Source of the DNA: Salarchaeum sp. JOR-1
GTDB lineage: Archaea > Halobacteriota > Halobacteria > Halobacteriales > Halobacteriaceae
Direction of reading: 5' to 3'
NCBI RefSeq assembly: GCF_007833275.1
Contig: NZ_CP042241.1
Location: forward strand, 1,178,001-1,242,000
DNA: 64,000 bases
Both the position numbers and the translations under genes were made by a program. Of the stretch, positions 25,641 through 34,594 are shown piece by piece. Position 1 is the first letter of the stretch. Each line of letters starts with the position of its first letter. The notes beneath the pieces were generated by a model that worked only from the letters and a program-made list of their open reading frames with translations, was not told where the DNA came from and made no database searches.

Positions 25641-25972
25641 GCCTCGTACTCCCGAACCACCGAAATCTCGACCGTGTCCGGGTCGACGCCGACGCGCGCG
25701 AACTGCGTCCGGACGTGCTCGCGCGCCGCCTCCAACGCCCGCTCCCGGGTGTCGAACCCGCGCGGCATCGGCGACTCGAACGCCACCTGCAGTTCCTCGC
25801 CCCCGATTCTCTGGGTGACGCCGCCGCTCTCAACGGCGTAGAACTCGTCGCACACCCAGACGTAGGCGGCGTCCTCGTCCGGCGCGCCCTCGAACGACGG
25901 AGCGTCCTCGCCGCGCTCGTAGAGCGTTCCCGTCAGCGTCGTCCCACCCGCGGAGCCTTCGACGAGCAACAT
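25637..25972 (-). CDS. Conserved small haloarchaeal protein (DUF7110-like)
   Basis: 111 residues, acidic, alpha/beta, with no membrane segment or metal motif. The body has VWVCDEFYAVESGG and FDTRERALEAAREHVRTQFARVGV, which looks like a beta-sheet followed by a helix. I do not recognise a function; the family name is tentative. It lies antisense between nurA and herA and overlaps the nurA stop by four bases. Its promoter (TTTTTATCG near 25997-26005, minus strand) is back-to-back with that of herA. Confidence 0.7.
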   Translation of the reverse strand: MLLVEGSAGGTTLTGTLYERGEDAPSFEGAPDEDAAYVWVCDEFYAVESGGVTQRIGGEELQVAFESPMPRGFDTRERALEAAREHVRTQFARVGVDPDTVEISVVREYEA

Positions 25973-26049
25973 ACCCGAACACAGGCGGGGGAGCGATAAA
26001 AACCGCGTGGCAGGGAAGGTTTTAGCCCGTGGCCGCCCACCGCCCGGAC

Positions 26050-27852
26050 ATGAGCGACCAGGATCTCGGGGATTTCTCGCCGTCTGGTACGGCGGACGAC
26101 CCGTCGAACGAGGGGCGGGCCGTGAACCGCGCCGACGACGAGGGCGGATTCGAGCGCCCCGACCTCGACACCGCGGGCGGCGGCGACGGCATCGGGGTGC
26201 TCGCCGTCTCCCAGGGCCTCCGCATCAGCGAGGAGGAGGGGGAAACGACCATGCGGGCGTACGTCACCGCCGAGAACCGCTCGGACATCCGCATCGGGAA
26301 GTACGTGCTCGCGGACTACCCCGGCCCCGAATCCTTGTTCTGCCGCATCAAGGGCCTTGAGTACGCACAGCGCTTTCACGCCGACGACGCGAACGAGATC
26401 CACGCTCGCCGCGCGATGCGCTCCGAGGGAATCGAGGAGGACGACTACCGGTTCCTCGCCGACCTCGACCCGCTCGCCGTCCTCTACCCCGACGACGGCG
26501 ACCTGAAACGCCGGATGCCCGACCGCGTCCCGAAACCCGAGACCGTCGTGGAGGAGGCGACCGAGACCGAGCAGATAAAGACCGGCCTGAAGATTCCCGA
26601 GAACGGCGTCTTCCTCGGCCACCTCTCCGTCGGCGGGGAGAAGGTGCGGACCGCCGCGAGCCCGCCGACGATTGACTACCGCGTGAAGGACGACTACCGC
26701 GACGGCGACCCGCTCGCGTTCCGACACACCCTCGTTGCCGGCGGAACCGGGTCGGGGAAGACGCACACGTCGAAGAACGTCCTCCGGCAGTACCTCCACG
26801 AGGAACGACGGTACGAGATGGCGGACGGCGCGGAGCGCCGGATGGCGGTCGTGCAGTTCGACCCCCAAGACGAGTACGCGCAGATGCACGACGACAACCC
26901 CGTTGCCGACCGGGAGGACGCGCGCCGCTGGGAGGCCGAAGGCATCGCTTACGGCGGGCACGACGACACCGTCGCGTTCGTCCCGAAAGTCGGGGACGCC
27001 ACGTACGCCGCGAGCCACCACCACGCCGAACAGCGCGCGTTCACCGTGCCGTTCTCCATGGTTCGCTCACGGCCGTGGCTCGTCGCGTCAAGCGACCTGA
27101 ACGACAACCAGTACAGCGCGCTCAGACTGCTCCTGAAGCGGTTCTTCCGCCAGCACGGAGACGAGGGGACGTACGAGGAGTTCACCGCATTCCTCGACGA
27201 TCCCGCCTTGAAGGAGGAGCTCGACGAGTCCGGGCGCGTCCACGAAGCGACCTACGAGGCGGTGATGCGGCGCGTGCTCGGGGCGCCGAGCGGCGTGTTC
27301 GATCAGGACGCGCCCCCAATCACCGACCTCGTGCACGAGTTCGTGCGGCCGGGCGGCCTGTCCGTGGTTCCGACCTACCACGTAAACGACACGCGGGCGA
27401 CCGAAACCGTCGTCCTGGCGCTCGCGAGCCTACTCGTCGACCAGAAACTCTCGAACGACCCCGACTTCGACCGCATCAAGGAGACGCCGCTTCTGGTGGG
27501 GATGGACGAGGCGCACAACTTCCTCGCGGACGCCGATAGCGTGCAGGCCAGGAACGTCATCGGGAAGTTCACCGAAGCCGCGAAACAGGGGCGGAAGGAA
27601 CGACTCGGCTTGTTCCTCATCACGCAGGACCCCCAAGACATCGCCGACCCCGTGTTCAAACAGGTGAACACGACCGTCGTCCTCAACCTCGGGGACGAGG
27701 ACGCCATCAAGAGCGTGAACATCCCGAGCAACCTCGAAGGGAAAGTCCCCTACATGGAGACGGGCCAGATGGTCGTCTACTCGCCCGACAACTCCGAACC
27801 GGTCGAAATCGTCGGCCTCCCCACCTGTCTCACGCGGCACGGCCGGGACTGA
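26050..27852 (+). CDS. herA: HerA-like hexameric DNA translocase/helicase (DUF87/HAS-barrel ATPase)
   Basis: 600 residues. A disordered acidic N-terminus is followed by a beta-barrel-type region, then the FtsK-HerA ATPase: Walker A is LVAGGTGSGKTHTSKN, Walker B is LLVGMDEAHNFLADADS, and an arginine-rich AAKQGRKERLGLFLITQDPQDI follows. HerA pumps DNA and drives NurA nuclease in double-strand break resection. The start at 26050 (MSDQDLGDFSPS) is preferred over one seven codons earlier; a GGTTTTAGCC box lies about 30 bases upstream. Confidence 0.88.
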   Translation: MSDQDLGDFSPSGTADDPSNEGRAVNRADDEGGFERPDLDTAGGGDGIGVLAVSQGLRISEEEGETTMRAYVTAENRSDIRIGKYVLADYPGPESLFCRIKGLEYAQRFHADDANEIHARRAMRSEGIEEDDYRFLADLDPLAVLYPDDGDLKRRMPDRVPKPETVVEEATETEQIKTGLKIPENGVFLGHLSVGGEKVRTAASPPTIDYRVKDDYRDGDPLAFRHTLVAGGTGSGKTHTSKNVLRQYLHEERRYEMADGAERRMAVVQFDPQDEYAQMHDDNPVADREDARRWEAEGIAYGGHDDTVAFVPKVGDATYAASHHHAEQRAFTVPFSMVRSRPWLVASSDLNDNQYSALRLLLKRFFRQHGDEGTYEEFTAFLDDPALKEELDESGRVHEATYEAVMRRVLGAPSGVFDQDAPPITDLVHEFVRPGGLSVVPTYHVNDTRATETVVLALASLLVDQKLSNDPDFDRIKETPLLVGMDEAHNFLADADSVQARNVIGKFTEAAKQGRKERLGLFLITQDPQDIADPVFKQVNTTVVLNLGDEDAIKSVNIPSNLEGKVPYMETGQMVVYSPDNSEPVEIVGLPTCLTRHGRD

Positions 27853-27895
27853 TGCGGCCCCCATCTTTTTCGTGTCGTCCCTCGAATCCCCGGAC

Positions 27896-28321
27896 ATGTC
27901 GAAGATACTCGTCCCCATCGACAGTTCCGAGCAGTCCACCGACGCGCTCGAATACGCGCTGGAGGAGTTCCAGAGCGACGACATCACGCTCATTCACGTC
28001 ATCGACCCAATCGAGGCCGGATACACGGCGCAGGCGACCGTCCCCGGATACAGCGAGGAATGGTACGAACAGGCGCAGGACGACGCCGAAACGCTCTTCG
28101 AGCGGGCGCAGGAGACCGCCGACGAGTACGGCGTCACCCTGGAAACCGTGACCGAAGTCGGCCGTCCCTCTCGAACGGTCGTGGACTACGCCGACGAGAA
28201 CGGCTTCGACCACATCGTGATGGGGAGTCACGGCCGCAGCGGCGTCAGCCGCATCCTCCTCGGGAGCGTCGCGGAAGCCGTCGTCCGCCGCTCCCCGGTT
28301 CCCGTCACCATCGTCCGATAG
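27896..28321 (+). CDS. Universal stress protein (UspA family)
   Basis: 141 residues of a single Usp domain. The ATP-binding signature is intact: MGSHGRSGVSRILLGSVAEA (G-x2-G-x9-GS) with the following VVRRSPVPVTIVR strand. The N-terminus KILVPIDSSEQS carries the conserved aspartate. It is a soluble dimeric stress protein. The ATG at 27896 is favoured over an earlier in-frame start because it is the conserved family start. Confidence 0.92.
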   Translation: MSKILVPIDSSEQSTDALEYALEEFQSDDITLIHVIDPIEAGYTAQATVPGYSEEWYEQAQDDAETLFERAQETADEYGVTLETVTEVGRPSRTVVDYADENGFDHIVMGSHGRSGVSRILLGSVAEAVVRRSPVPVTIVR

Positions 28322-28601
28322 ACAGCCTTCGCGTACAGGCGACCCGGCCGCGTTCACGGAGCGTGGGTCGCACAACCGCGCGCACTCCGTGACCGTTCTC
28401 ACAGCACGCCACTGACTGGCCCCGCCATCGTATATGAACGTTCGCCGTCGTCTCTCTGGCCTGCCTAGCATCCGCGAGCGAAGCGGTGAGTCGCGGGCCG
28501 ACGACCGAACGGCCTTCGCGGAACGAACGACGCGCGAACGGAGTGCTTTTGTCATAGCGTTCGCCGAGCGCGTCGACGGCGAGCGTAGCGCAGACGCCGC
28601 G
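28322..28601. other. Intergenic region without a convincing gene
   Basis: 280 bases between the Usp gene and the convergent KaiC-like gene. It holds short inverted repeats (for example TCACGGAG at 28354 with CTCCGTGA at 28385) and GCGAGCG/CGAACG-type repeats common in haloarchaeal spacers. A 65-codon plus-strand ORF from 28434 has no protein-like features. Confidence 0.5.
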
Positions 28602-29750
28602 TTAGAAGATGTTCGCCTGCCGGTACACTGAGATTCCCTGGCCGGTGATCTCGTAGGGTTTGGTCTCCCGGGAGTGGTTGGCGTCCCGGATCTTCTGGAT
28701 TTCGACGGCAAGCCGAGTTTCGCGGAAGTCGTCGGGGCGGATGTATCGGAGGAGGAAGACGGCGTCGGTGAGGTATTCGATGATGCCGTGACGGGACGCG
28801 TACGGGTTGTTTTCGGCGGCTTCGCTGGTGAGCATGGTGGTGACGCCGGCGTTCTTGAGTGCTTTGGTGAAGTCGTAGATCTCGGTGCGCCGGGTAGCCT
28901 GATCGTCGTACATCATCTCGAGGAGGCTGACGGAGTCCAGTACGAGCCGGGTCGCGCCGAAGTCCTCGACGAGGCGGGGGAGTTCGTTCCGGATGCTGGT
29001 GAGCGAGTTCGCCATCTCGATGGGGTCGAGGTCGATGATGGCGAGGTCGCCGTTTGCGATGTGCTCGGCGAAACTCCAGCCTCTCTCGTTCGCGCTGTCC
29101 ACGATGCGCTCTTCGGTCTCTTCGAGCGTGATGAAGACGGCGCGTTCGTCGTTCTTGAGGGCGTGGTTGAGGAACTGGAGGCCGAACGTGGTCTTTCCGG
29201 TTCCTGCGCTCCCGATGGCGACGATGAGGCTGCGTTTGGGGACGCCGCCCTGCACCATGTTGTCCAGGCCTTCGATGCCGAGTTCGACGCGCGGGATGTC
29301 GGACTCGAACTCTCCGTCCTCGAAGTCGGTCTCCGCGCCGCTGTCGAGGTCGAACCCGAACCCACCGTCCCCGCCGCCGCCGCCGCTGCCGAACGCGGCC
29401 TCGAAGCCGTCCGCGGTCGTGTCGTCACTACCGCCGCCGAACGCGGCCTCGAAGTCGTCCGCAGTCGCCTCGGCCTCCGTCTCGGGTTCGCCCGCGCCGA
29501 ACGCAGCCTCGAACCTGCCTTCGTTCTCCGTCGCCGCGCCCGTCTCGTCGGCGCCCTCGTCTGACACCTCCGATTCGTCCTCGCTCCCGCCGCCGAATGC
29601 GGTCTCGAACTCGTCCGTTCGGGACGGTTCCGGGGACTCTTCTGTATCCGCTGGATCCGTGTCTCCCTCGGATTCGGACGGCTCTCCGGTGTCCGCTTCG
29701 TCTTCGTCGTCCGAGAACGCTCGCTCGAACCAGTCCTCGTCGTCAGCCAC
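28602..29750 (-). CDS. KaiC-like RecA-superfamily ATPase with repeat-bearing acidic tail
   Basis: 382 residues. Residues 150-382 form a KaiC/RecA-type ATPase: IEGLDNMVQGGVPKRSLIVA, Walker A GSAGTGKT at about 180-187, the acidic FITLEETEE strand, and Walker B RLVLDSVSLL. The first 150 residues are a disordered acidic tail with five copies of an F-E-x-A-F motif at residues 8, 48, 80, 100 and 116. Haloarchaeal proteins of this kind are often labelled HTR-like or RecA-domain signalling proteins; function unknown. GTG at 29750 is preferred over GTG at 29759. Confidence 0.8.
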   Translation of the reverse strand: MADDEDWFERAFSDDEDEADTGEPSESEGDTDPADTEESPEPSRTDEFETAFGGGSEDESEVSDEGADETGAATENEGRFEAAFGAGEPETEAEATADDFEAAFGGGSDDTTADGFEAAFGSGGGGGDGGFGFDLDSGAETDFEDGEFESDIPRVELGIEGLDNMVQGGVPKRSLIVAIGSAGTGKTTFGLQFLNHALKNDERAVFITLEETEERIVDSANERGWSFAEHIANGDLAIIDLDPIEMANSLTSIRNELPRLVEDFGATRLVLDSVSLLEMMYDDQATRRTEIYDFTKALKNAGVTTMLTSEAAENNPYASRHGIIEYLTDAVFLLRYIRPDDFRETRLAVEIQKIRDANHSRETKPYEITGQGISVYRQANIF

Positions 29751-29870
29751 TCTCCTCACCCCTCGGGCTGATCGCGCCGTCCGTCATACCCGAAGGAAGC
29801 GGTCAGAACGCAAAGTAGTTTTGCCCTCGTGGAAGAACGCTTTTCCCGATTCCTGCGAGAGTAGCGGGTG

Positions 29871-30671
29871 ATGGGTTTCTTCGACGACCTCGCCGCCCGC
29901 ATCGACTCGACCGATAGCGTCGTCTGCGTCGGCCTCGACCCGGATCGTGATCGCCTCCCCGAGGACGTACGCGAAAAGGAGTTGCCGCGCTGGGCGTTCA
30001 ACCGCCGAATCATCGACGCGACACACGAACACGCGGCGTGCTACAAGCCGAACGCCGCGTTCTACGAGGACTCGAAGGGGTGGCGGAGTCTCCGCGAGAC
30101 GGTCGAGTACGCACACGGGAAGGGCGTTCCCGTCATCGTGGACGCGAAGCGCGGCGACATCGGGAACACCGCCCGCCAGTACGCCGACGTCCTCGACTAC
30201 GCTGACGCAATCACAGTCAACCCCTACCTCGGTCGAGACAGCCTCCAGCCGTTCCTCTCCCAGGAGGACGCTGGCGTGTTCGTTCTCTGCCGGACATCCA
30301 ACCCGGGCGGGAAGGACTTCCAGAACCTCGAACTCGCGGGGTTCGACGAGTACCTCTACGAGCACGTCGCGCGCCGCGCGAGCGAGTGGAACGAGAACGA
30401 CAACGTCGGCCTCGTCGTCGGCGCGACCAGCACGGACGAACTCGAACGCGTCCGCGACACTGTCCCCGATCTCCCATTTCTCGTGCCCGGGGTCGGCGCG
30501 CAGGGCGGGGACGCCGAGGCCGCGGTCGAGTTCGGCCTGACCGGGGACGGCGTCGGCCTCGTGAACTCCACACGCGGCATCATCTTCGCCGGCGAGGGCT
30601 CCGAGGAGTGGGCGGCCGCCGCCGGACAGGCCGCCAAACGCCTCAAAGACCGCTTGAACAAGTACCGCTAG
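29871..30671 (+). CDS. pyrF: Orotidine 5'-phosphate decarboxylase
   Basis: 266 residues, the longer (PyrF type 2) size. It converts OMP to UMP. The catalytic DAKRGDIGNTA motif (K-x-D-I/G) is at about residues 87-97, with CVGLDPDRDRLP at the start and LVPGVGAQGGD near the phosphate-binding site. The ATG is chosen over the GTG immediately before it. It overlaps the convergent zinc-finger gene by four bases. Confidence 0.95.
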   Translation: MGFFDDLAARIDSTDSVVCVGLDPDRDRLPEDVREKELPRWAFNRRIIDATHEHAACYKPNAAFYEDSKGWRSLRETVEYAHGKGVPVIVDAKRGDIGNTARQYADVLDYADAITVNPYLGRDSLQPFLSQEDAGVFVLCRTSNPGGKDFQNLELAGFDEYLYEHVARRASEWNENDNVGLVVGATSTDELERVRDTVPDLPFLVPGVGAQGGDAEAAVEFGLTGDGVGLVNSTRGIIFAGEGSEEWAAAAGQAAKRLKDRLNKYR

Positions 30672-30874
30672 CGGGGTTCGCCCCAGTCGTCCGGCGAGCC
30701 GCTGCGGTCGCGCCGCCCGCCCTCACTCGTGCCGTCACCGTACTGTCGCGCGCACTCCGTGCAGAGTCCGGTGTCGCGGTCGTAGTGGTCGCTGCAGACG
30801 ACGCGCCCGCACTGGTCGCAGGCGTGGCGCGCGTCCGCGCTCTCACAGATCTGACAGACGCCGGTGACGCTCAT
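30668..30874 (-). CDS. Small zinc-finger protein (B-box-like)
   Basis: 68 residues. Three cysteine pairs are visible: CQIC near residue 7, CDQC near 19 and CTEC near 38, with CSDH and other histidines between, a likely two-zinc cross-brace. The C-terminus is a charged, disordered tail. The ATG at 30874 removes an upstream extension that overlaps promoter DNA. Small multi-zinc proteins of this kind are numerous in haloarchaea and some affect motility or biofilm formation; no specific role is assigned here. Confidence 0.75.
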   Translation of the reverse strand: MSVTGVCQICESADARHACDQCGRVVCSDHYDRDTGLCTECARQYGDGTSEGGRRDRSGSPDDWGEPR

Positions 30875-30983
30875 ACCGAACGTACGCGAACCGCCGGCTT
30901 CAATCCCCGGGACAAACGTCTTGTGTGACATACTGTACCGGTCGTACAGACGGCCGATACGGGGCCTCTACCTCCGAAAAAAG

Positions 30984-30990
30984 TTTATAA
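30984..30990 (+). promoter_or_regulatory. TATA box of the GTPBP1-like gene
   Basis: TTTATAA preceded by an A-run, 30 bases before the ATG at 31014; a textbook haloarchaeal leaderless promoter. Confidence 0.65.
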
Positions 30991-31013
30991 GCGACTGTCT
31001 CTAATCCGCTTCC

Positions 31014-32609
31014 ATGGGTCTCGACCAGCCCCTCCTCGACCGCGCCATCGAGCGCGGCGAGGAGGAGGGCGGGAACGTCGAATTCAAGGAACGGCTCGCG
31101 CGCGACGTGCACCTCGCGGACGGCCGGCTGGAGAGCCTCGCGGCGCAACTCCGCCACCGCGTGCTCTCCGGGGACGGCGAAGCCCTCTACGTCGTCGGCG
31201 TCACGGACGACGGCGGCGTCGCGGGAATCCCGCCCGACGCGTTCTCCGAGTCGCTCGACGTGCTCAGCCTCCTCGCCGAGGAGGCGAACGCCCACATCGA
31301 CGACGTGGTCACGCGCGGCACCGACGACGGCGGCCTGGTCGGCGTCGCCACCGTGCGAGACGGCGGACACCTCGACGGCGGCGACGACCACATCATCGTC
31401 GGCACCGCCGGTCACGTCGACCACGGGAAGTCAACGCTCGTCGGCAGCCTCGTCACCGGACGCGCGGACGACGGCGACGGCGACACCCGGAGCTTCCTCG
31501 ACGTGCAGCCCCACGAGATAGAGCGCGGCCTGTCCGCCGACCTCTCCTACGCCGTCTACGGCTTCGACGAAGCGGGGCCGCTCCGGGTGGACAACCCGAG
31601 CCGGAAGTCCGACCGCGCGGCCGTCGTCGAGTCCGCGGACCGCATCGTCTCCTTCGTCGACACCGTCGGCCACGAACCCTGGCTCCGCACCACAATTCGC
31701 GGACTCGTCGGACAGAAGATAGACTACGGTCTCCTCACGGTCGCCGCCGACGACGGCCCGACGAAGACCACCCGCGAACACCTCGGCGTCCTGCTCGCCA
31801 CCGACCTCCCGACAATCGTCGCCATCACGAAGACCGATCTCGTGAGCGACGAGCGCGCCCTCGAAGTGGAGCGCGAGGTCGAGAAACTCCTCCGGAACGC
31901 CGGCCGCAGTCCGCTGCTCGTGGAGCGACACGGCGTCGCCGCCGCTGTCGACGAAATCAGTGACACCGTCGTGCCGCTCGTCCGGACGAGCGCGGTGACG
32001 ATGGACGGACTCGACACGCTCGACCGACTGTTCGAACACCTCCCGAAGACCAACGGCGGGGGCGACGACTTCCGGATGTACGTCGACCGCACGTACAGCG
32101 TCACCGGCGTCGGCGCGGTCGCCTCGGGCACGGTGAAGTCGGGAACGGTCGAGGCCGGGGACGAACTCCTGCTCGGCCCGCTCGCCGACGGCTCCTTCAC
32201 CGGGGTCGAGGTGCGGAGCATCGAGATGCACTACCACCGCGTCGACCGCGCGGAGGCCGGCCGAATCGTCGGTATCGCTCTGAAGGGCGTTCAGGAGGCG
32301 GATATCGAGCGCGGGATGGTGCTCCTGCCGCGTGAGGCCGACCCCGAGCCCGTCCGGGAGTTCGACGCGGACGTGATGGTTCTCAACCACCCCACCCGCA
32401 TCGACGCCGGCTACGAACCGGTCGTCCACCTCGAAACCGTCAGCGAAGCCGTCCAAATCGATCCCGACGGCGGGCAACTCCTCCCCGGCGACTCCGGGAG
32501 CGCGCGCGTCCGCTTCAAGTTCCGGCCGTACCTCGTGGAGGCGGGCCAGCGGTTCGTCTTCCGCGAGGGGTCGAGTAAGGGCGTCGGCACCGTCACCAGC
32601 GTCCGCTGA
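31014..32609 (+). CDS. GTPBP1-like translational GTPase (EF-Tu superfamily)
   Basis: 531 residues. After an N-terminal domain of about 120 residues comes the G domain: P-loop GTAGHVDHGKST, switch II DTVGHE, NKxD-type TKTD, then two beta-barrel domains with YVDRTYSVTGVGAVASGTV and a C-terminal FKFRPYLVEAGQRFVFREG as in EF-Tu domains II and III. In eukaryotes GTPBP1/2 act in translation quality control and elongation; the archaeal role is not established. It is coupled by TGATG to a small membrane-protein gene. Confidence 0.88.
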   Translation: MGLDQPLLDRAIERGEEEGGNVEFKERLARDVHLADGRLESLAAQLRHRVLSGDGEALYVVGVTDDGGVAGIPPDAFSESLDVLSLLAEEANAHIDDVVTRGTDDGGLVGVATVRDGGHLDGGDDHIIVGTAGHVDHGKSTLVGSLVTGRADDGDGDTRSFLDVQPHEIERGLSADLSYAVYGFDEAGPLRVDNPSRKSDRAAVVESADRIVSFVDTVGHEPWLRTTIRGLVGQKIDYGLLTVAADDGPTKTTREHLGVLLATDLPTIVAITKTDLVSDERALEVEREVEKLLRNAGRSPLLVERHGVAAAVDEISDTVVPLVRTSAVTMDGLDTLDRLFEHLPKTNGGGDDFRMYVDRTYSVTGVGAVASGTVKSGTVEAGDELLLGPLADGSFTGVEVRSIEMHYHRVDRAEAGRIVGIALKGVQEADIERGMVLLPREADPEPVREFDADVMVLNHPTRIDAGYEPVVHLETVSEAVQIDPDGGQLLPGDSGSARVRFKFRPYLVEAGQRFVFREGSSKGVGTVTSVR

Positions 32610-32923
32610 TGGAGTTCACGCTCGACGCCCCCGAACTCGCCGCCGGACTCGCGCTCACCGCCGTCGCCGCCGCGGGCGTCTCCGTTATCGCGCCCGGGAC
32701 GTTCGCGCTCGCTGCCGGGCTCGCGCTCGGCCTGCCGTTCTTCGCGGCGGGCGCGGAGCTCACCGAGCCGTCGCCGCGACACCGCCTCGAAACCGCGAGC
32801 ACCGCGCTCGTCGTCGGTGTTCTCGCCGCGCTTCTGGTCGGGTTTCTCCCGCAGCCTGCGCGAATCCCCGTAGTCGTGGGCGCGACCTACGTCTCCGGGT
32901 CGCTCGTCGCGGTCACCCGATAA
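32609..32923 (+). CDS. Small membrane protein, three to four hydrophobic helices
   Basis: 104 residues: hydrophobic stretches at about residues 10-28, 30-48, 64-80 and 85-100, separated by a polar loop ELTEPSPRHRLETA. No known family is recognised. Its ATG shares a base with the GTPase stop (TGATG), so it is co-translated with that gene. The 3' end overlaps the convergent neighbour by 37 bases. Confidence 0.7.
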   Translation: MEFTLDAPELAAGLALTAVAAAGVSVIAPGTFALAAGLALGLPFFAAGAELTEPSPRHRLETASTALVVGVLAALLVGFLPQPARIPVVVGATYVSGSLVAVTR

Positions 32924-33381
32924 CCGCCGGTAGTCGTCTCCGCGAGGCCGAGCAGCACGGCCCACTCCAGGAGTCGGCGGACGCGCTCGCGCCACTCGGC
33001 CTCCCAGCCGTCAGTCTCGCGCTCCCACCGCGGCACCGCGTCGAACGCCGCGAACACCTCGTCCGCGCTCCGCGGTGTCTCGCCGAGCGCGTCGAGCACG
33101 TCTCGCGCGCCGTACACGCCGTCGCGGAACCGCCGCGCGAGCGTCGCCCGGTTCGGCGTGTCGTCGACGCGCTCGAACCCCTCGTCGGTCGCGCGCGCGA
33201 GCGAGAGCGCGCGGAGGAACGCGAGCCAGTCGGAGGCGTCGTCACGGTTCTCGACGCCGGTTCGCGCGACGACGCGCGCGCAGCAGTCGCGCTCCGTCCG
33301 CGGGTCGTCCGGCACCGCCGACTGCACCGCCCACAGGCCGTCGAGGGAGTCTGGCGCGGGCGGAACGGGCTTGCGTCGCAC
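32887..33381 (-). CDS. Conserved haloarchaeal protein of unknown function
   Basis: 164 residues, mainly helical, with charged helices such as RDCCARVVARTGVENRDD and WEAEWRERVRRLLEWAVLL, followed by a short beta-hairpin (TTGGYRVTAT) that resembles the wing of a winged helix. GTG start. It is coupled to the upstream mch gene by a one-base stop/start overlap (TAGTG), so it may act with it, but no reaction is suggested by the sequence. Confidence 0.65.
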   Translation of the reverse strand: MRRKPVPPAPDSLDGLWAVQSAVPDDPRTERDCCARVVARTGVENRDDASDWLAFLRALSLARATDEGFERVDDTPNRATLARRFRDGVYGARDVLDALGETPRSADEVFAAFDAVPRWERETDGWEAEWRERVRRLLEWAVLLGLAETTTGGYRVTATSDPET

Positions 33382-34307
33382 TACAGGAAGCTCTCCGCAA
33401 GCACGTCCTCGCGGGTGTCGCCGAGCGCGTACGTCGGCCCGCCGACGACGTTTATCGTCACCTGCGCGGGTGCGAAGTAGCCCTCCGCGACCTCGCTCAT
33501 CTCCCAGTCCGCGTCCGCGAACACCGCCGCGGAGGGCGCGTCGTACTCGCCCGCGGTCGAGGGGAGGGCGTCGAAGGCGTCGCTGTCCTCGCGCACCGTG
33601 AAGTGCGCCCGGCCGCCGTGAACGACGCTGTCGGTCGTGCGCGCGATGGCGTCCTCCTCGCCGCCCGCGACGGGTGCGACCGGCGCGCTCCCCGTCGCGG
33701 AGAGCACGTCCTGCGGGTCGTAGCCCGCCTCGAACAATCGGAACAGCGCCATCTCCGCGGGTCGCGCGGCCGCGGAGACACTCCCCACGATGCTCGCGGT
33801 CGCGTACGTCGGGAGGTAGACGCCGTCCGTGTTCACGCCCGCCTCCGCCGCGATTCGCTCCGCCACCGCCTCCGTCGGGAGGCTGTCGGCCTCGATGGCG
33901 AGGACGGTCAGGTCGAACGCGTCCGTGTACCCGAGCGCGCGGAACTCGGCCTCGTCCGCGACCAGCGCGCGCGCCGGCCCCGACCCCAGTCCCTCGAAGC
34001 CGTCGAGGGAGAGCTGCCAGCCCGCCTTCTGCGAGCCCAGCAGCCCCAGTCCGGGCCGGTCACAGGTGAGTTCGACGTGCGGGAACGCCGCGCCCGCGAC
34101 CTCGTCCATCCGCGTCTGAACCGTCGCGAGCCCCGCGGTCTGGAGTTCTGCGAGCAGTAGTCCGGCTTCCATGCCGCCCTCGAAGTCCACGCCGAAGTCC
34201 AGGACGGTCGCGCCGTTCTCCAGGTCGAACGCGCCGATGTCGAGTTCGTCCGCGAAGTCCAGGGCCTCGTCCGCCAGTTCGATGGCCATCCGATTGACGC
34301 TCTCCAT
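33381..34307 (-). CDS. mch: Methenyltetrahydromethanopterin (methenyl-C1-carrier) cyclohydrolase
   Basis: 308 residues, the usual length. It hydrolyses the methenyl group on a pterin C1 carrier to the formyl form. Characteristic stretches are GATVLDFGVDFEGGMEAG, ELTCDRPGLGLLGSQKAGWQL, SGPARAL, and TGSAPVAPVAGGEEDAIARTTDSVVHGG. Non-methanogenic haloarchaea keep this gene and probably use it with tetrahydrofolate-type carriers. A CATTTAGGCG box lies about 30 bases upstream of the ATG on the minus strand. Confidence 0.93.
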   Translation of the reverse strand: MESVNRMAIELADEALDFADELDIGAFDLENGATVLDFGVDFEGGMEAGLLLAELQTAGLATVQTRMDEVAGAAFPHVELTCDRPGLGLLGSQKAGWQLSLDGFEGLGSGPARALVADEAEFRALGYTDAFDLTVLAIEADSLPTEAVAERIAAEAGVNTDGVYLPTYATASIVGSVSAAARPAEMALFRLFEAGYDPQDVLSATGSAPVAPVAGGEEDAIARTTDSVVHGGRAHFTVREDSDAFDALPSTAGEYDAPSAAVFADADWEMSEVAEGYFAPAQVTINVVGGPTYALGDTREDVLAESFL

Positions 34308-34484
34308 ACCCCGCGGGTTCGCCCGTCTCGCCTAAATGGTTTCTCAGTCCCGCTCCCCGCGCGCCGCACGCCCAAGCGCGTCCTCCACGGATTCGACCGT
34401 CTCGCGTGCGCGCTGGTCGCGACCTCGCTTGTCGTCTATCCACGCCGCGCGGGATACGCCTCCCTCGACGGTGTTGAGAGACTC

Positions 34485-34504
34485 GCGCTGGCTGGGAGTT
34501 GAAC
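34485..34504 (-). repeat. Partial duplicate of the tRNA-Gly 3' end
   Basis: Twenty bases that match the 3' end of the neighbouring tRNA-Gly (34596-34615) at 19 positions: the acceptor strand and the 3' half of the T arm. Similarity stops abruptly after that. No complete tRNA can be folded here. Confidence 0.75.
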
Positions 34505-34594
34505 TTCAGTCACGCCGCTCGCGTTCGCTCGCTTCGTTCCTTAGTTCAGAATCCCCGTGAGCGATTTCACTGCTCACTTTGGTCGCAGTAGAAA

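Noticed and set aside
28434-28631. A 65-codon ORF after a TATA-like GTATATGAAC
   Set aside because: The composition is RTER-type repeats from spacer inverted repeats and it overlaps the end of the convergent KaiC-like gene.
33180-33240. CG-alternating stretch as possible Z-DNA or regulatory site
   Set aside because: It lies inside a coding sequence and follows from Arg/Ala codons in GC-rich DNA.
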